DNA of 64,000 bases from JBEVJC01 sp040510375 (lineage in GTDB: Bacteria; Bacteroidota; Bacteroidia; Chitinophagales; Chitinophagaceae): positions 124,001 through 188,000 of the forward strand of contig JBEVJC010000017.1 in the NCBI GenBank assembly GCA_040510375.1, given 5' to 3'. Below, one piece after another: positions 16,172 to 25,566 of the stretch. The notes under the pieces were generated by a model. The model worked only from the letters and a program-made list of their open reading frames with translations. It did no database searches and was not told the DNA's origin. Numbering within the stretch: the first letter of the stretch is position 1; each line of letters begins with the position of its first letter. Both the position numbers and the translations under genes were made by a program.

Positions 16172-17270
16172 ATACGATTTTGAAAATGCCCCTTGTGGTT
16201 ACCTGGTACTGTGTGCCAATGGAACCATCCTTCACCTGAACCAGACCATGCTTCGATGGCTTGGTTATAGCAGGGAAGAAATAGTAAATAAGAAAAACCT
16301 TTCTGATATCACTCCCCGTGGAACCAGCCTGTATTTCCAGATGTTCGTATACCCCTCGTTAAAAATGCAGGGATATATTAATGAAGTTAGCCTTGATATT
16401 ATCGGATTTGATAACAGCACAACTAGTTGCCTGTTCAACGCAACCGCCGTAAGAAATGAAGACGGCTCTATCAAACATCTAAATGCGATCCTGTTTGGAA
16501 TCTCCGACAGGAAAAAATATGAAGAAGAGATATTGCAGGAAAAAAAGTTGGCAGAGACAATGGCCACCAGTCGCGAATTAATATTACAGGCACAACGACG
16601 CATCATGGCCATACTCGGTCACGATACCCGCGCACCATTGTTTTCCATCAACCGGATTATTAAACTGGCTATTGACGGAACCATCCCGCCGGAAGATGTG
16701 TTTCCCCATTTTGAACTGATGGCCAATCAGCTCGATGCCACCCTTATCCTGATTGACAACCTGCTTAACTGGGCAAATGCCCACTACGACAGCGATGCAG
16801 GTCAACAGAAGCCAATCCCGCTGCGTACTGTTTCCAATGATGTGTACCAGCTGCTCCGTTCGAATGCCGTTTCAAAAAAACTTTTCCTGAACACCCAGAT
16901 CGACCCTTCCATTTCTGTTCGCTCCAATCAATCGATCATTTCGTTTATTGTCCGTAACCTGGTTAACAACGCCATTAAATTTACCAGCGAGGGCGGCGTA
17001 ACGGTATCAGCTGAACACCGGGGCGACCTGGTGAATATTACCATCAGCGATACCGGTATGGGTATGGATGCGGATCAGGTAAAAAAATACACCGGGGGAA
17101 AGCTGGATTCAACAGCCGGCACAGCCAATGAAATGGGTTCGGGAATGGGACTGATGCTGATAAAAGAATTCCTTATTCAGTTAAAGGGCGAATTGCAGGT
17201 AGAAAGCGAGCCGGGACAGGGATCGAGTATAACGGTGGTGCTGCCGGATACGTTGTTTGAAATATCTTAA
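16137..17270 (+). CDS. PAS-domain histidine kinase paired with the RsbQ-like hydrolase
   Basis: The 377-residue soluble protein has an N-terminal PAS domain (~15-125; APCGYLVLCANGTILHLNQ and a SLKMQGYINEVSLDI segment typical of RsbP-like PAS domains), a short coiled coil, a HisKA domain with the H-box GHDTRAP (His162), and a HATPase domain with N-box NLVNNAIKF, G1 DTGMGMD and G2 GSGMGL. No membrane segment is present, so it acts in the cytoplasm. Its ATG lies inside the hydrolase gene (35-base overlap), a strong sign of co-translation. No response regulator is adjacent; its partner must lie elsewhere. The pairing replaces the phosphatase output of the Bacillus system with a kinase. Confidence 0.88.
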   Translation: MRTETYSPLNSEYDFENAPCGYLVLCANGTILHLNQTMLRWLGYSREEIVNKKNLSDITPRGTSLYFQMFVYPSLKMQGYINEVSLDIIGFDNSTTSCLFNATAVRNEDGSIKHLNAILFGISDRKKYEEEILQEKKLAETMATSRELILQAQRRIMAILGHDTRAPLFSINRIIKLAIDGTIPPEDVFPHFELMANQLDATLILIDNLLNWANAHYDSDAGQQKPIPLRTVSNDVYQLLRSNAVSKKLFLNTQIDPSISVRSNQSIISFIVRNLVNNAIKFTSEGGVTVSAEHRGDLVNITISDTGMGMDADQVKKYTGGKLDSTAGTANEMGSGMGLMLIKEFLIQLKGELQVESEPGQGSSITVVLPDTLFEIS

Positions 17271-17288
17271 TTGCTACTGTCTGGAAAC

Positions 17289-17609
17289 TCACTGCCACTT
17301 CCCCTCATCTGTTTTAATCAAAAACACATGTTTATCCGCAAAAGGCTCTTTGGACCCGGGTGCAAGGTTACCGAATTCATTACACCCTTCAGGCCATACG
17401 ATCTCACCTGAAACAACATACTCGTAACCTTTATTTCCGCTGATACCTTCGGCATCCTTTGTATCCAGGATTTTTAAATTATCCACCCTTGCTTTTTCAA
17501 AGCAGGTGTACTCCATGAGGATTTTTTTTTCAATGTCCCTGTCGGAAGGTTTGCTGTTACAGGAAATAAAAATGATACTTGAAATAATAAGAATTGTTAA
17601 CCGTTGCAT
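17289..17609 (-). CDS. Small lipoprotein of unknown function
   Basis: The 106-residue protein has a lipoprotein signal peptide with the lipidated Cys at residue 17 (IIFISC). The mature part is short and charged, with two further Cys residues (YTCFEK and WPEGCNEF). I recognise no family. The gene converges with the kinase gene, 18 bases apart, so no terminator between them is visible. Confidence 0.65.
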   Translation of the reverse strand: MQRLTILIISSIIFISCNSKPSDRDIEKKILMEYTCFEKARVDNLKILDTKDAEGISGNKGYEYVVSGEIVWPEGCNEFGNLAPGSKEPFADKHVFLIKTDEGKWQ

Positions 17610-17752
17610 ATTTGTAGATTTTAATGGCGGGGACGGTTAAGTTGTTCCTGAATTTAAGCTAAATTCCATAATTTTTAAAAAGTTATATTTCTCAATACTA
17701 CCCCTCCGCAACTCTTCACTCCAGAGGATCTTTTTACGTAACTTGCCCAAAC

Positions 17753-18259
17753 ATGAACGATTATAAAGTCATACCCGCGGGTTCCAAAAAATTCACCCTT
17801 ACCCGCGACGATATGCCCATCGGCGAATTGAATTATATCAAATGGTCTTCTTCAAAAGCAGACATCATCCTTCCAAACGGCCCGACATACAAGGTAGCTC
17901 CCAAAGGATTCTGGCAACGGTCAACTGAGATCTTGGAAAACGGTGTACCCATCCTCACCTTCAGATCCCATTGGAAGCTGGGCATACTGATCAGTACGCC
18001 GGCCGAGATGATCAGCCACACCTACCGCCTGAAACATAAAAGTGTCTGGAAAAGTTCATACGAACTACTCGACGAAGGCGATCAGCAAATCCTGCTTATT
18101 GAACAAAATTTCAAATGGAAGGGTTTTAAAACCGAATACCTGGTCACTCCATCAATTACATTTAACATGTCGGCCCGCAAAGAACTGCTGATCCTTGTCT
18201 CCATCTGCGCCATCAAACAGCAACAGCAACAAACAGCTGCAGTGGTTGCCTCAACCTGA
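17753..18259 (+). CDS. Cytoplasmic protein of unknown function, possibly tubby/LURP-like
   Basis: The 168-residue protein has no signal peptide. It alternates short strands (KFTLTRDDMPIGELNYIKW, then YKVAPKGFWQRSTEIL, then WKSSYELLD), a pattern like the single-domain tubby/LURP-one-related fold, but I could not confirm any signature. Near the C-terminus is a hydrophobic helix (ELLILVSICAI) and a run of five glutamines coded by CAG/CAA codons. The gene stands alone. Confidence 0.6.
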   Translation: MNDYKVIPAGSKKFTLTRDDMPIGELNYIKWSSSKADIILPNGPTYKVAPKGFWQRSTEILENGVPILTFRSHWKLGILISTPAEMISHTYRLKHKSVWKSSYELLDEGDQQILLIEQNFKWKGFKTEYLVTPSITFNMSARKELLILVSICAIKQQQQQTAAVVAST

Positions 18260-18540
18260 TACGCCAAACGGCTGAGTATTGTATCTTATAGATCCATCAA
18301 ACGTTTCATTCGAAATAATGTTAATAGTGTTTACACGTCCTGCCCTGTTTCAGGTATGCTTTAAACTGCTATTGTTTATAGTTGAATTATCAAACAGGGG
18401 TTTACTCCTAATCCAAAATAAATTAAACCTTATACCCACGACTGGTTATCCCATACAACTAAATACCAGCAAGTGTTTCAGCCGAATTTAAACCCAATCA
18501 TAACACTGTCGGCTCTCCTCATCTTTCAGCGGATAAAAAA
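18260..18540. other. Intergenic stretch upstream of the metallopeptidase operon promoter
   Basis: The first 280 bases of the 479-base gap hold no convincing gene; a 70-codon open frame starting at 18279 lacks any protein-like pattern. Confidence 0.4.
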
Positions 18541-18570
18541 TTTGCCGGATCAATAATTATTTTATATTTG
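18541..18570 (+). promoter_or_regulatory. Bacteroidota-type promoter for the metallopeptidase-MBL operon
   Basis: TTTG at 18541-18544 and TATATTTG at 18563-18570 are 18 bases apart, an almost ideal match to the Bacteroidota -33/-7 elements. Start of transcription would fall near 18577, giving a leader of about 160 bases. Confidence 0.6.
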
Positions 18571-18738
18571 GCAACTCCCGCCATTTAGTCCCCCCTTTCT
18601 GCTACCCATTGAAAGGTTTACATACTTCCTGATTTATGATATCAAATCAGGATTCCTGCATCTACCCTCACTACAGGAATTTATTGTTCAACCTTAATTC
18701 CACCAGCTCCGTGGATCAACCTTATTCAACTGAATCGT

Positions 18739-20880
18739 ATGCTGACAAACAACAAAACCTCCCGCCCCTCCTATCGTAAACTGAGGGGTTATGCCTTCGA
18801 TCCCTCCTTATCCATAAAAATCGATACGGCAATGATCAATAACATGGTGTACAAGATCCCCTGGGAAGACCTGCAGCCCGGGCCCGTAGGCGATTACCTG
18901 GAAGTGATCGACCGTGATCCGAGCAGCAGGTGTTTTTACCGGCCGGTGGATCTTGAAAACTATGCACTGCTTGCCCAGGATGGATTGACGCCTTCTGAAA
19001 GTAATCCCCAGTTCCACCAGCAGATGGTGTATGCGGTTGCCATGACAACCATTAAAAATTTTGAAAAAGCATTGGGCAGGACCATCAACTGGAGCCCGAA
19101 ACGAAACCCCAACGGATCCGAAAGCGAATTTGTTCGCCGCCTCCGCATCTACCCGCATGCACTCCGGGAAGCCAACGCTTATTATAGCCCACTAAAAAAA
19201 TCTGTTCTCTTCGGTTATTTTGATGCATCACCAGAACGACCCGAAACCATTATGCCCGGCGGAACCGTTTATACCTGCCTGAGCCACGATATCATCGCAC
19301 ACGAAATCACCCATGCATTGCTTGATGGTATGCACCGGCGATACGTGGAAGCTACACATGAAGACTCGCTTGCCTTTCATGAAGCCTTCGCTGATATCGT
19401 GGCTCTTTTCCAGCATTTCACTTTTGATGAAGTACTGGAAGAACAGATTGCCAAAACAAGGGGTAATCTCGCCAGCCAGAACCTGCTGGGTGAACTGGCG
19501 CAACAGTTCGGCAAAGCGATTGGGCACTATGGAAGCCTGCGCGATGCACTGGGACAATTCAATGAGGAAAAACAGGTCTGGGAACCAAAGAAACCAAACA
19601 CGAGCGACTACCAGCTGATCCTTGAACCACATGAACGTGGGTCCATTCTTGTTGCCGCCATTTTTGAAATGTTCATCACCATCTATTCAAGGCGCATCGC
19701 CGATCTGCAACGGATCGCCAGCGGTGGCACCGGCATCATGCCCGAAGGATCACTACACCCCGATATCATCCGTCGAATGTCACGCGAGGCAAGTAAAACA
19801 GCCGCACATATCCTGCGCATGTGTGTAAGGGCGCTCGACTATTGCCCGCCCATGGATATTACTTATGGCGACTACCTCCGCGCATTGATCAGTGCCGATT
19901 ACGATATGGTACAGGACGATGAAAAACATTATCGTATTGCACTTATTGAATCATTCCAGCGAAGGGGCATCTATCCGGAAAATGTAAGGAACATGAGTGT
20001 GGAAAGCCTGTTGTGCCGGACCGATGAAGACACCGAAGCGTTTGAAACAAAATTCAAGGACCTGATCGAATTTTTTAAACTGTTTAAGGAGAAAGTCAGC
20101 TACCTGACCGACCGGGAAGAGATTTATAAAATCACTAAAATGTTCATCACCGGCGGCTTCCTGGATCAGGCTCACGCTAACGGCAGACCTGGAAAACGGG
20201 GAATGAAAATTACTGGTCTTCACCATAAATTATTTGCCCAGGAAATCGTGGATGCCGGCGGTTTTGATACCCTGGCAGGCCTGATCATGAATAAGAATAA
20301 AATAGAAGAATGGGGGGTCGGGCTTTCAACCCGGGGTTATGCAAAGGGCCTGCCGCGGATAGAGATCCATAATTTTAAACTGGCAAGCCGGGTCAGTCCG
20401 GATGGAACCCTGGTTAACCAGATCCTTCTCACCATTACCCAGCGAAGAGGGGTGGTTTGTGTAGTGGATGATCAGAATAACGTTTCGGTGGATGGATTTT
20501 TTATACCGGTACTTAATCCAACGCACTATTTTAAAAAGGATGGAGTGGATAAAAATGGTGATCCGAAGTTCACCAAAAAGATGCGTGAAGGAGTGAATGC
20601 CGGTTCCAATGGCATCGGCAGCGAAGCAGTACTTCCCGAAAACTGGTTCATCTTCCGCGGCGGAAGCACGCTGATCTTCGATCTGGATTACGGATCAAGT
20701 AAGGACAATGTAAAATTGAAATATGTGATCAGGAAAGCAATCACCGACGAAGCCCGCATGATCCGCCAATACAAAACCATGTTCGGTCATCCTGATAATT
20801 CACTAAACGCAACGTATTTCGGTCCGGCCAGGAATAACCTGGAAGCTGAACCATTTGCTATCATCCACAAAGCACTTTAA
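18739..20880 (+). CDS. Cytoplasmic thermolysin-like zinc metallopeptidase
   Basis: The 713-residue protein has a gluzincin active site: HEITH at 188-192 supplies two zinc ligands and the catalytic Glu, and HEAFAD at 214-219 supplies Glu215 as the third ligand, at thermolysin-like spacing. The thermolysin-like region covers about residues 85-400. Residues ~440-540 are helical and Lys/Glu-rich, and residues ~545-710 form a beta-rich tail (GLPRIEIHNFKLASR and NWFIFRGGSTLIFDLDYG) that I do not recognise. There is no signal peptide or propeptide, unlike secreted M4 enzymes, so it should act inside the cell, where an uncontrolled protease would be dangerous. The next gene begins 21 bases later and encodes an MBL-fold protein, so the two form an operon. 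Confidence 0.8.
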   Translation: MLTNNKTSRPSYRKLRGYAFDPSLSIKIDTAMINNMVYKIPWEDLQPGPVGDYLEVIDRDPSSRCFYRPVDLENYALLAQDGLTPSESNPQFHQQMVYAVAMTTIKNFEKALGRTINWSPKRNPNGSESEFVRRLRIYPHALREANAYYSPLKKSVLFGYFDASPERPETIMPGGTVYTCLSHDIIAHEITHALLDGMHRRYVEATHEDSLAFHEAFADIVALFQHFTFDEVLEEQIAKTRGNLASQNLLGELAQQFGKAIGHYGSLRDALGQFNEEKQVWEPKKPNTSDYQLILEPHERGSILVAAIFEMFITIYSRRIADLQRIASGGTGIMPEGSLHPDIIRRMSREASKTAAHILRMCVRALDYCPPMDITYGDYLRALISADYDMVQDDEKHYRIALIESFQRRGIYPENVRNMSVESLLCRTDEDTEAFETKFKDLIEFFKLFKEKVSYLTDREEIYKITKMFITGGFLDQAHANGRPGKRGMKITGLHHKLFAQEIVDAGGFDTLAGLIMNKNKIEEWGVGLSTRGYAKGLPRIEIHNFKLASRVSPDGTLVNQILLTITQRRGVVCVVDDQNNVSVDGFFIPVLNPTHYFKKDGVDKNGDPKFTKKMREGVNAGSNGIGSEAVLPENWFIFRGGSTLIFDLDYGSSKDNVKLKYVIRKAITDEARMIRQYKTMFGHPDNSLNATYFGPARNNLEAEPFAIIHKAL

Positions 20881-20901
20881 TACCAATTAAAATTTGCAGC
20901 C

Positions 20902-22746
20902 ATGCCAACCCGGAAAAAAAATACAAAAAAGACGCCCAGGGTCAAACCGTCTTCCAAAAAAATAAAACAGGATAAACCGACAGCCAGTAAAACACCGGTT
21001 AAGAGGAAAACTATTAACAACGCAACAGGCAACGCATCCACCATTCCCGAAGCAACCGTTTCAAAAGAAACAACCTCAAGACCCTTCCCGGATAAATCAG
21101 CTGCAATCACTGATATCAAGATCCGGATGTATGGCCATGGTTTCGGGGATTGTTTTTTACTTTTCTTCTACGCAGGTAGCGAAGTTTGTTACAAGATGGT
21201 TATCGATTGCGGAATGCTTACCGGTGATTCGGAGCGACTTCGGACCGTGATCCAGAATATAGCCGAAGACTGCGAAGGCTCGGTGGATGTGGTGGTACAG
21301 ACCCACGAGCATAAGGACCATGTATCCGGATTTAACCTGAGGGATAAAGAAGGACGACTTTTATGGGACCAGATCGCTGTAAGTGAGGCATGGCTGGCAT
21401 GGACCGAAAACACGGGAAAAATCGGTGATGAACTCGCAAAAAAATTAAAGCACAAACACGATAAAAAATTAACCGCCCTGGTAAAAGCAGTGGCCAGGTA
21501 CGAGAAACATATCACCGGTACGAAACATAAAGTCGCCATGAAGGACACTTATACCGGTGAGATTTACCAGGCTGCACAAAACAGGTATGTGGGCGCATTG
21601 AAACATATCCTGAATTTCGCAGGGATCGAAGAGACGGGAATTTCGGAAGATTTCAATTTAAAAAACGGCGAAATGGGTCTTACCGTAAAACAGGCCATGA
21701 ACTATTTTACCGATCGCAATAACAGGATTAAAAAAAACGATATACTGAATTCCCGCAACGAACCACTTACACAGACAGAGATCAGTTACTGGGAACCTGG
21801 TGAGATAGCCGATCGGGCCTGCACCGGGTTGAACGGGGTAAATATCTATTTCCTGGGACCACCAAAAGACTATGAACGCCTGAAACAAATGGACGATAAA
21901 ACCCATTCGGAAATGTATGTAACGGATATGGGTCTGTCAGAAAACTTTTATTATGCCCTGGATGGCGACAAGGATGAGCCGCACCTGCTTTCGCCATTTG
22001 GAAAACAATATCATTGTGACGAAACACATCAGAGCCCTGAAGAAAAAGAAAACCCGGACAGTGTTTGCCGCCTTTACTACGATACCGAGCACTACTGGCG
22101 CGAGATTGATGCCGACTGGCTTAACAATACCGGTGCGCTGGCTCTTGCATTGGATAGTTACACGAACAATACCAGTCTTGTCATGGCTATTGAGTTTACA
22201 CAAAGCAGGAAAGTGCTGATGTTTGTGGGTGATGCACAGATCGGCAACTGGATAAGCTGGACAGAACCGGAGAATGAAAAATCAACGGAACCAAAATTAA
22301 AATGGAAGATCAACGACGGAGAAAAAACAAATATTATAACCGCACGAGACCTATTGCAAAGAACCGTGTTTTACAAAGTGGGGCATCATGCCAGCCATAA
22401 TGCCACCGGAAAGGAAAATGGTTTGGAACTGATGATCTCGCCCGAACTGGTTGCCATGATTCCGGTTGATGAAAAAGTAGCAGGACGCCAGGGCAAGCGG
22501 GGCTGGAAAATGCCCGCCGAAGAACTTTATTCCAGACTGCTTGAAAAAACCAAGGGCAAGATCATCCGGATAGACCTGGGAAACCTGCTTGAAAAAGGTT
22601 CGCAGGATATACCTGACGGGGTGAGACCTCCGGAAAAACAACGCCAGGAATTTAATGCAAGGGTCACCAAGTCGAAAGACCTTATTGAAAGTGACGACAA
22701 GAAAAACAGACCGCTGTATTGGGAGTATACAGTGAAGGACCGATAA
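20902..22746 (+). CDS. ComEC/Rec2-like metallo-beta-lactamase-fold protein
   Basis: The 614-residue protein opens with ~70 residues rich in Lys, Thr and Pro, without a signal peptide. The MBL fold follows: IRMYGHGFGDCFLLFF, IDCGM, and the metal motif THEHKDHVSG (His135, His137, Asp139, His140). A long insertion (~190-430) separates it from the second half, which has FVGDAQIG and VGHHASHNATG, the other metal-binding elements of the ComEC-like branch. Members of this branch are usually nucleases or phosphodiesterases. A C-terminal ~100 residues are helical. It is downstream of, and probably co-transcribed with, the metallopeptidase gene. The final codons (EYTVKDR, stop) are tandemly duplicated beyond the gene. 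Confidence 0.8.
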   Translation: MPTRKKNTKKTPRVKPSSKKIKQDKPTASKTPVKRKTINNATGNASTIPEATVSKETTSRPFPDKSAAITDIKIRMYGHGFGDCFLLFFYAGSEVCYKMVIDCGMLTGDSERLRTVIQNIAEDCEGSVDVVVQTHEHKDHVSGFNLRDKEGRLLWDQIAVSEAWLAWTENTGKIGDELAKKLKHKHDKKLTALVKAVARYEKHITGTKHKVAMKDTYTGEIYQAAQNRYVGALKHILNFAGIEETGISEDFNLKNGEMGLTVKQAMNYFTDRNNRIKKNDILNSRNEPLTQTEISYWEPGEIADRACTGLNGVNIYFLGPPKDYERLKQMDDKTHSEMYVTDMGLSENFYYALDGDKDEPHLLSPFGKQYHCDETHQSPEEKENPDSVCRLYYDTEHYWREIDADWLNNTGALALALDSYTNNTSLVMAIEFTQSRKVLMFVGDAQIGNWISWTEPENEKSTEPKLKWKINDGEKTNIITARDLLQRTVFYKVGHHASHNATGKENGLELMISPELVAMIPVDEKVAGRQGKRGWKMPAEELYSRLLEKTKGKIIRIDLGNLLEKGSQDIPDGVRPPEKQRQEFNARVTKSKDLIESDDKKNRPLYWEYTVKDR

Positions 22747-22841
22747 TAAAAATTGTTCAGTGGAGTATACGGTGAAGGACCGATAATAACGACTGTTCAG
22801 AGGAGTATATGGTGAAGGACCGATAGTAACCACTGATCAGT
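22722..22841. repeat. Three 40-bp tandem repeats across the end of the MBL gene
   Basis: Units start at 22722, 22762 and 22802 and differ at a few positions. Each contains GGAGTATA(C/T), GTGAAGGACCGATA and a TTCAG/ATCAG end. Unit 1 includes the real stop codon. Units 2 and 3 again encode EY(T/M)VKDR-stop, so they are copies of the coding tail. The last unit overlaps the stop codon of the convergent receptor gene. Confidence 0.85.
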
Positions 22842-25260
22842 CAACCCTTCTCCGTTCTTCTTCCGATGCGGTGATCCTTTCCCTTTTGTTTCGCAGGACT
22901 TTATTACCAAAACTCTGTGAATAGGTCAGTTTAAAAATACGTCGTCCCATCCGCAGATTGGTGCGGGATTCAAAACCCTCCGCCGGAGCTTTTAACCAGG
23001 TTCCGAATATCAGGGTGGAAAAAATATCGTCCACGCCAAACCGCAGGCTGTTGCTGGTCCTGGTCCATTTTTTTTGCACCCCAAAGTTGAGTGAACCGAA
23101 TGGCCTGCTTTTTCCAATCCCGAACAGGGCTGGCGATTGGTAAAATCCGGACAATTCAAAAGCATAATCCCTGGGCAGGATAAAACTCTGGAAGCCGGAA
23201 ATATTATAATTGACCTGTGTAACCGTTATTGGTTGTTCCAGGTAATCGGCCTTCGCCTTTTGCCAGGTGGCTACAACGTTGACCTGGGAAGTCCACCAGT
23301 CAGTTATAGTGGTTGGTAACGATATTGTGGCGTTTATACTTTTTGTATACACCAGGTTCTGTGCGCGTAAAAACTGTTTGTTCGCCGTAACATTTATCTC
23401 CGTCTGGAAATTGGCGATAGTATTGTCCTCATAAGTGTACGCAGCACTTATTACAAACCTCTTAATCATATAATCTATCTTGATTGCATCCGCGATGGAT
23501 GGCTGCAATGATACATTACCGGAGATAAAACTATTTGGGTCGTTGAAAATCAGGAAGGGCGCCAGGTTGTTAAAGGTGGGCCGGTTGATCCGCCGGTTAT
23601 AACTGATGTTGAAACTGTTATTGTCGTTCAGTTTGCGCGACCAATAAACAGTAGGAAACAGATTACCATATCGCCGGTTCACGATGTCTTTCTCAGTATC
23701 CGAACCTAGATTGGAATAAGTATGTTCATACCGCAGACCTGCTTTGAAACTATTTTTCTCGCTGGGTATATACGAACCTGAAATATAGGCAGCGGTAATA
23801 TTTTCTTTCAGCCGGAAATTTCCGGTCAGCTCCGGATCGGCCTTCCATCGGTCCGCTTCAAGGATCTCGACGCGGATATCATTCCTGAACCGGGACAATA
23901 CCTGCTTTAAACCCGCTTCTACATTGACCTTCGATGAAATTTTTTTGGTGTAATCCAATTGCACCGGCAGGATCCGGATGCGCGTATCTTTTAAACTCCG
24001 CGTATTGGTAACGAAAAGAAATTGAAACTGGCCGTTATAATAATCATTGATATAATCAACGGGATTATGGTCATCATAATACAGGTAATCCAGATTGAAA
24101 CTCCATTCGCTTGACTGATCTATCCGCCGTTGCAGGTTTATATTGCCCATGGCGTGTTTCCACTGGTTGATCTCCTTATTATGGATAAGGACGGTAGTAT
24201 CCGGCAAACCATTAACCAGGGAGTTGGAATTGTTTTCCGCCTTCATCTTCCATTTATTATTATACCCTGCTGCCAGTATACCCAATGTTGTTTTTTTATC
24301 AATCTGGTAGTCCATTCCCAACCTCAGGTTATGGTTGCGCTGAAATGGATCCCTTTTCGAAATACTGGTGGTGTAGGTGTTTTTATCCTCAAAGGTTACA
24401 TCGCGGTAATTCCAGACCTTTTGCCTCTGTTCTAACCGCGAAAAGGAATAGTTCAGAAATAAATTGAGTCGTTTTTTCCGGTAGTTAAAATCGGCGCTTC
24501 CTGCGGGAGCACTGCCGTAAAAAGCGGCAGCGGTAACGGTATACGATCCATTAAATCCCTGGTCGGGACTTTTCTTTAAAACAATATTGATATATCCCGC
24601 GTTGCCGCCTGCATCCAGTTTTGCCGGTGCGGTGGTGATCAGTTCGATGACCTCCACATTATTGGAAGTCATTCCTTCCAGCAACTGGAGAACGGCATCT
24701 GCCGGCATATAGGTGATCTTACCATTGATCATCACCTGCACCCCATCCTTCCCGTTCATCGCAATGCTGCCTGCCTGCCGGTTAACTATAACACCCGGAG
24801 ATTTTTCCAGCACGTCCAGTACGGTACTGCCAGTACTGGTAATACTGCTTGCCACGTTAACCACCATCCGGTCCAGCTTTTGTTCAAACAGGGGTTTCTT
24901 CGCCATCACCTTAATGCGTTCCAGTTCGGTCAGCGTTTTACTGATTAATATAACCCCCAGATCAACCCGGGAGCCGGCCGCAGACGAGGTATTGATCTGA
25001 TGGATATACAACGGCTCATAACCTGTATGACTACACTGGATAAAGTATATGCCATGAACCAGGTCACGAAACTCGAACACTCCGCCCGGACCAGTCACCC
25101 CGCCCTTTACCAGATTTGAATCAAGGCTCCTGAACAGGAGCACATTCACATTGGTCATTCCTGTATAGGTGCTATCCGTTACCTTTCCTCCAAGGGAATA
25201 TTGGGCATGCAGGAAGGAAACGAAAAGCACGAACAGGAGAAGTAAGGAACACTTTCTCAT
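22837..25260 (-). CDS. TonB-dependent receptor-like outer-membrane beta-barrel protein
   Basis: The 807-residue protein has a signal peptide (ending FVSFLHAQ), a carboxypeptidase-regulatory-like domain (~20-115; GGKVTDSTYTGMTNVNVLLF), a plug-like domain (~120-240; LDVLEKSPGVIV and VQVMINGKITYM) and a ~550-residue beta-barrel in the style of the Bacteroidota OMP_b-brl_3 family. The C-terminus is short and basic (NKRERITASEEERRRVD) rather than a typical terminal aromatic strand. No SusD-like partner is adjacent, so the substrate cannot be guessed; such lone receptors import or export metal chelates, peptides or sugars. The gene converges with the MBL operon in the tandem repeat region. Confidence 0.88.
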   Translation of the reverse strand: MRKCSLLLLFVLFVSFLHAQYSLGGKVTDSTYTGMTNVNVLLFRSLDSNLVKGGVTGPGGVFEFRDLVHGIYFIQCSHTGYEPLYIHQINTSSAAGSRVDLGVILISKTLTELERIKVMAKKPLFEQKLDRMVVNVASSITSTGSTVLDVLEKSPGVIVNRQAGSIAMNGKDGVQVMINGKITYMPADAVLQLLEGMTSNNVEVIELITTAPAKLDAGGNAGYINIVLKKSPDQGFNGSYTVTAAAFYGSAPAGSADFNYRKKRLNLFLNYSFSRLEQRQKVWNYRDVTFEDKNTYTTSISKRDPFQRNHNLRLGMDYQIDKKTTLGILAAGYNNKWKMKAENNSNSLVNGLPDTTVLIHNKEINQWKHAMGNINLQRRIDQSSEWSFNLDYLYYDDHNPVDYINDYYNGQFQFLFVTNTRSLKDTRIRILPVQLDYTKKISSKVNVEAGLKQVLSRFRNDIRVEILEADRWKADPELTGNFRLKENITAAYISGSYIPSEKNSFKAGLRYEHTYSNLGSDTEKDIVNRRYGNLFPTVYWSRKLNDNNSFNISYNRRINRPTFNNLAPFLIFNDPNSFISGNVSLQPSIADAIKIDYMIKRFVISAAYTYEDNTIANFQTEINVTANKQFLRAQNLVYTKSINATISLPTTITDWWTSQVNVVATWQKAKADYLEQPITVTQVNYNISGFQSFILPRDYAFELSGFYQSPALFGIGKSRPFGSLNFGVQKKWTRTSNSLRFGVDDIFSTLIFGTWLKAPAEGFESRTNLRMGRRIFKLTYSQSFGNKVLRNKRERITASEEERRRVD

Positions 25261-25566
25261 TGTCGCTTTTGTTTACTGTTAAACGTAGATGCAGGTGTGG
25301 GGGGTAGGGATAAAACTACTGTTCAGATATAATCAGTGCGGCAAGCTCTTGTGGTTTCCAGGATATTGCCTGGAGTGATCTGCAGGTGGTCAGTTTGTAA
25401 AACGGTCTCAAATGGAAGGTACGACCATATTTTCATACAACCGAAAATCCCTGTACAGATGTAAGATTCAGATTTTCTTTCAGGAAAAAACCGAAAAAAA
25501 AGTAGATTCAAACATTACAATATGAAATAATTTGGCAAACTTGCAAGTACCTTATCATTATTTGCC
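25261..25566. other. Divergent intergenic region without a gene
   Basis: The 306 bases between the receptor and the next gene must carry both promoters, but I found no full match to the Bacteroidota consensus. A 62-codon reverse frame at 25323-25511 has no protein-like signature. Confidence 0.4.

Noticed and set aside
22722..22841. CRISPR-like array
   Set aside because: The 40-base units are directly contiguous, with no unique spacers, and copy coding sequence; no cas gene is present.
25323..25511. 62-codon reverse frame
   Set aside because: No recognisable pattern, and it lies where the divergent promoters should be.
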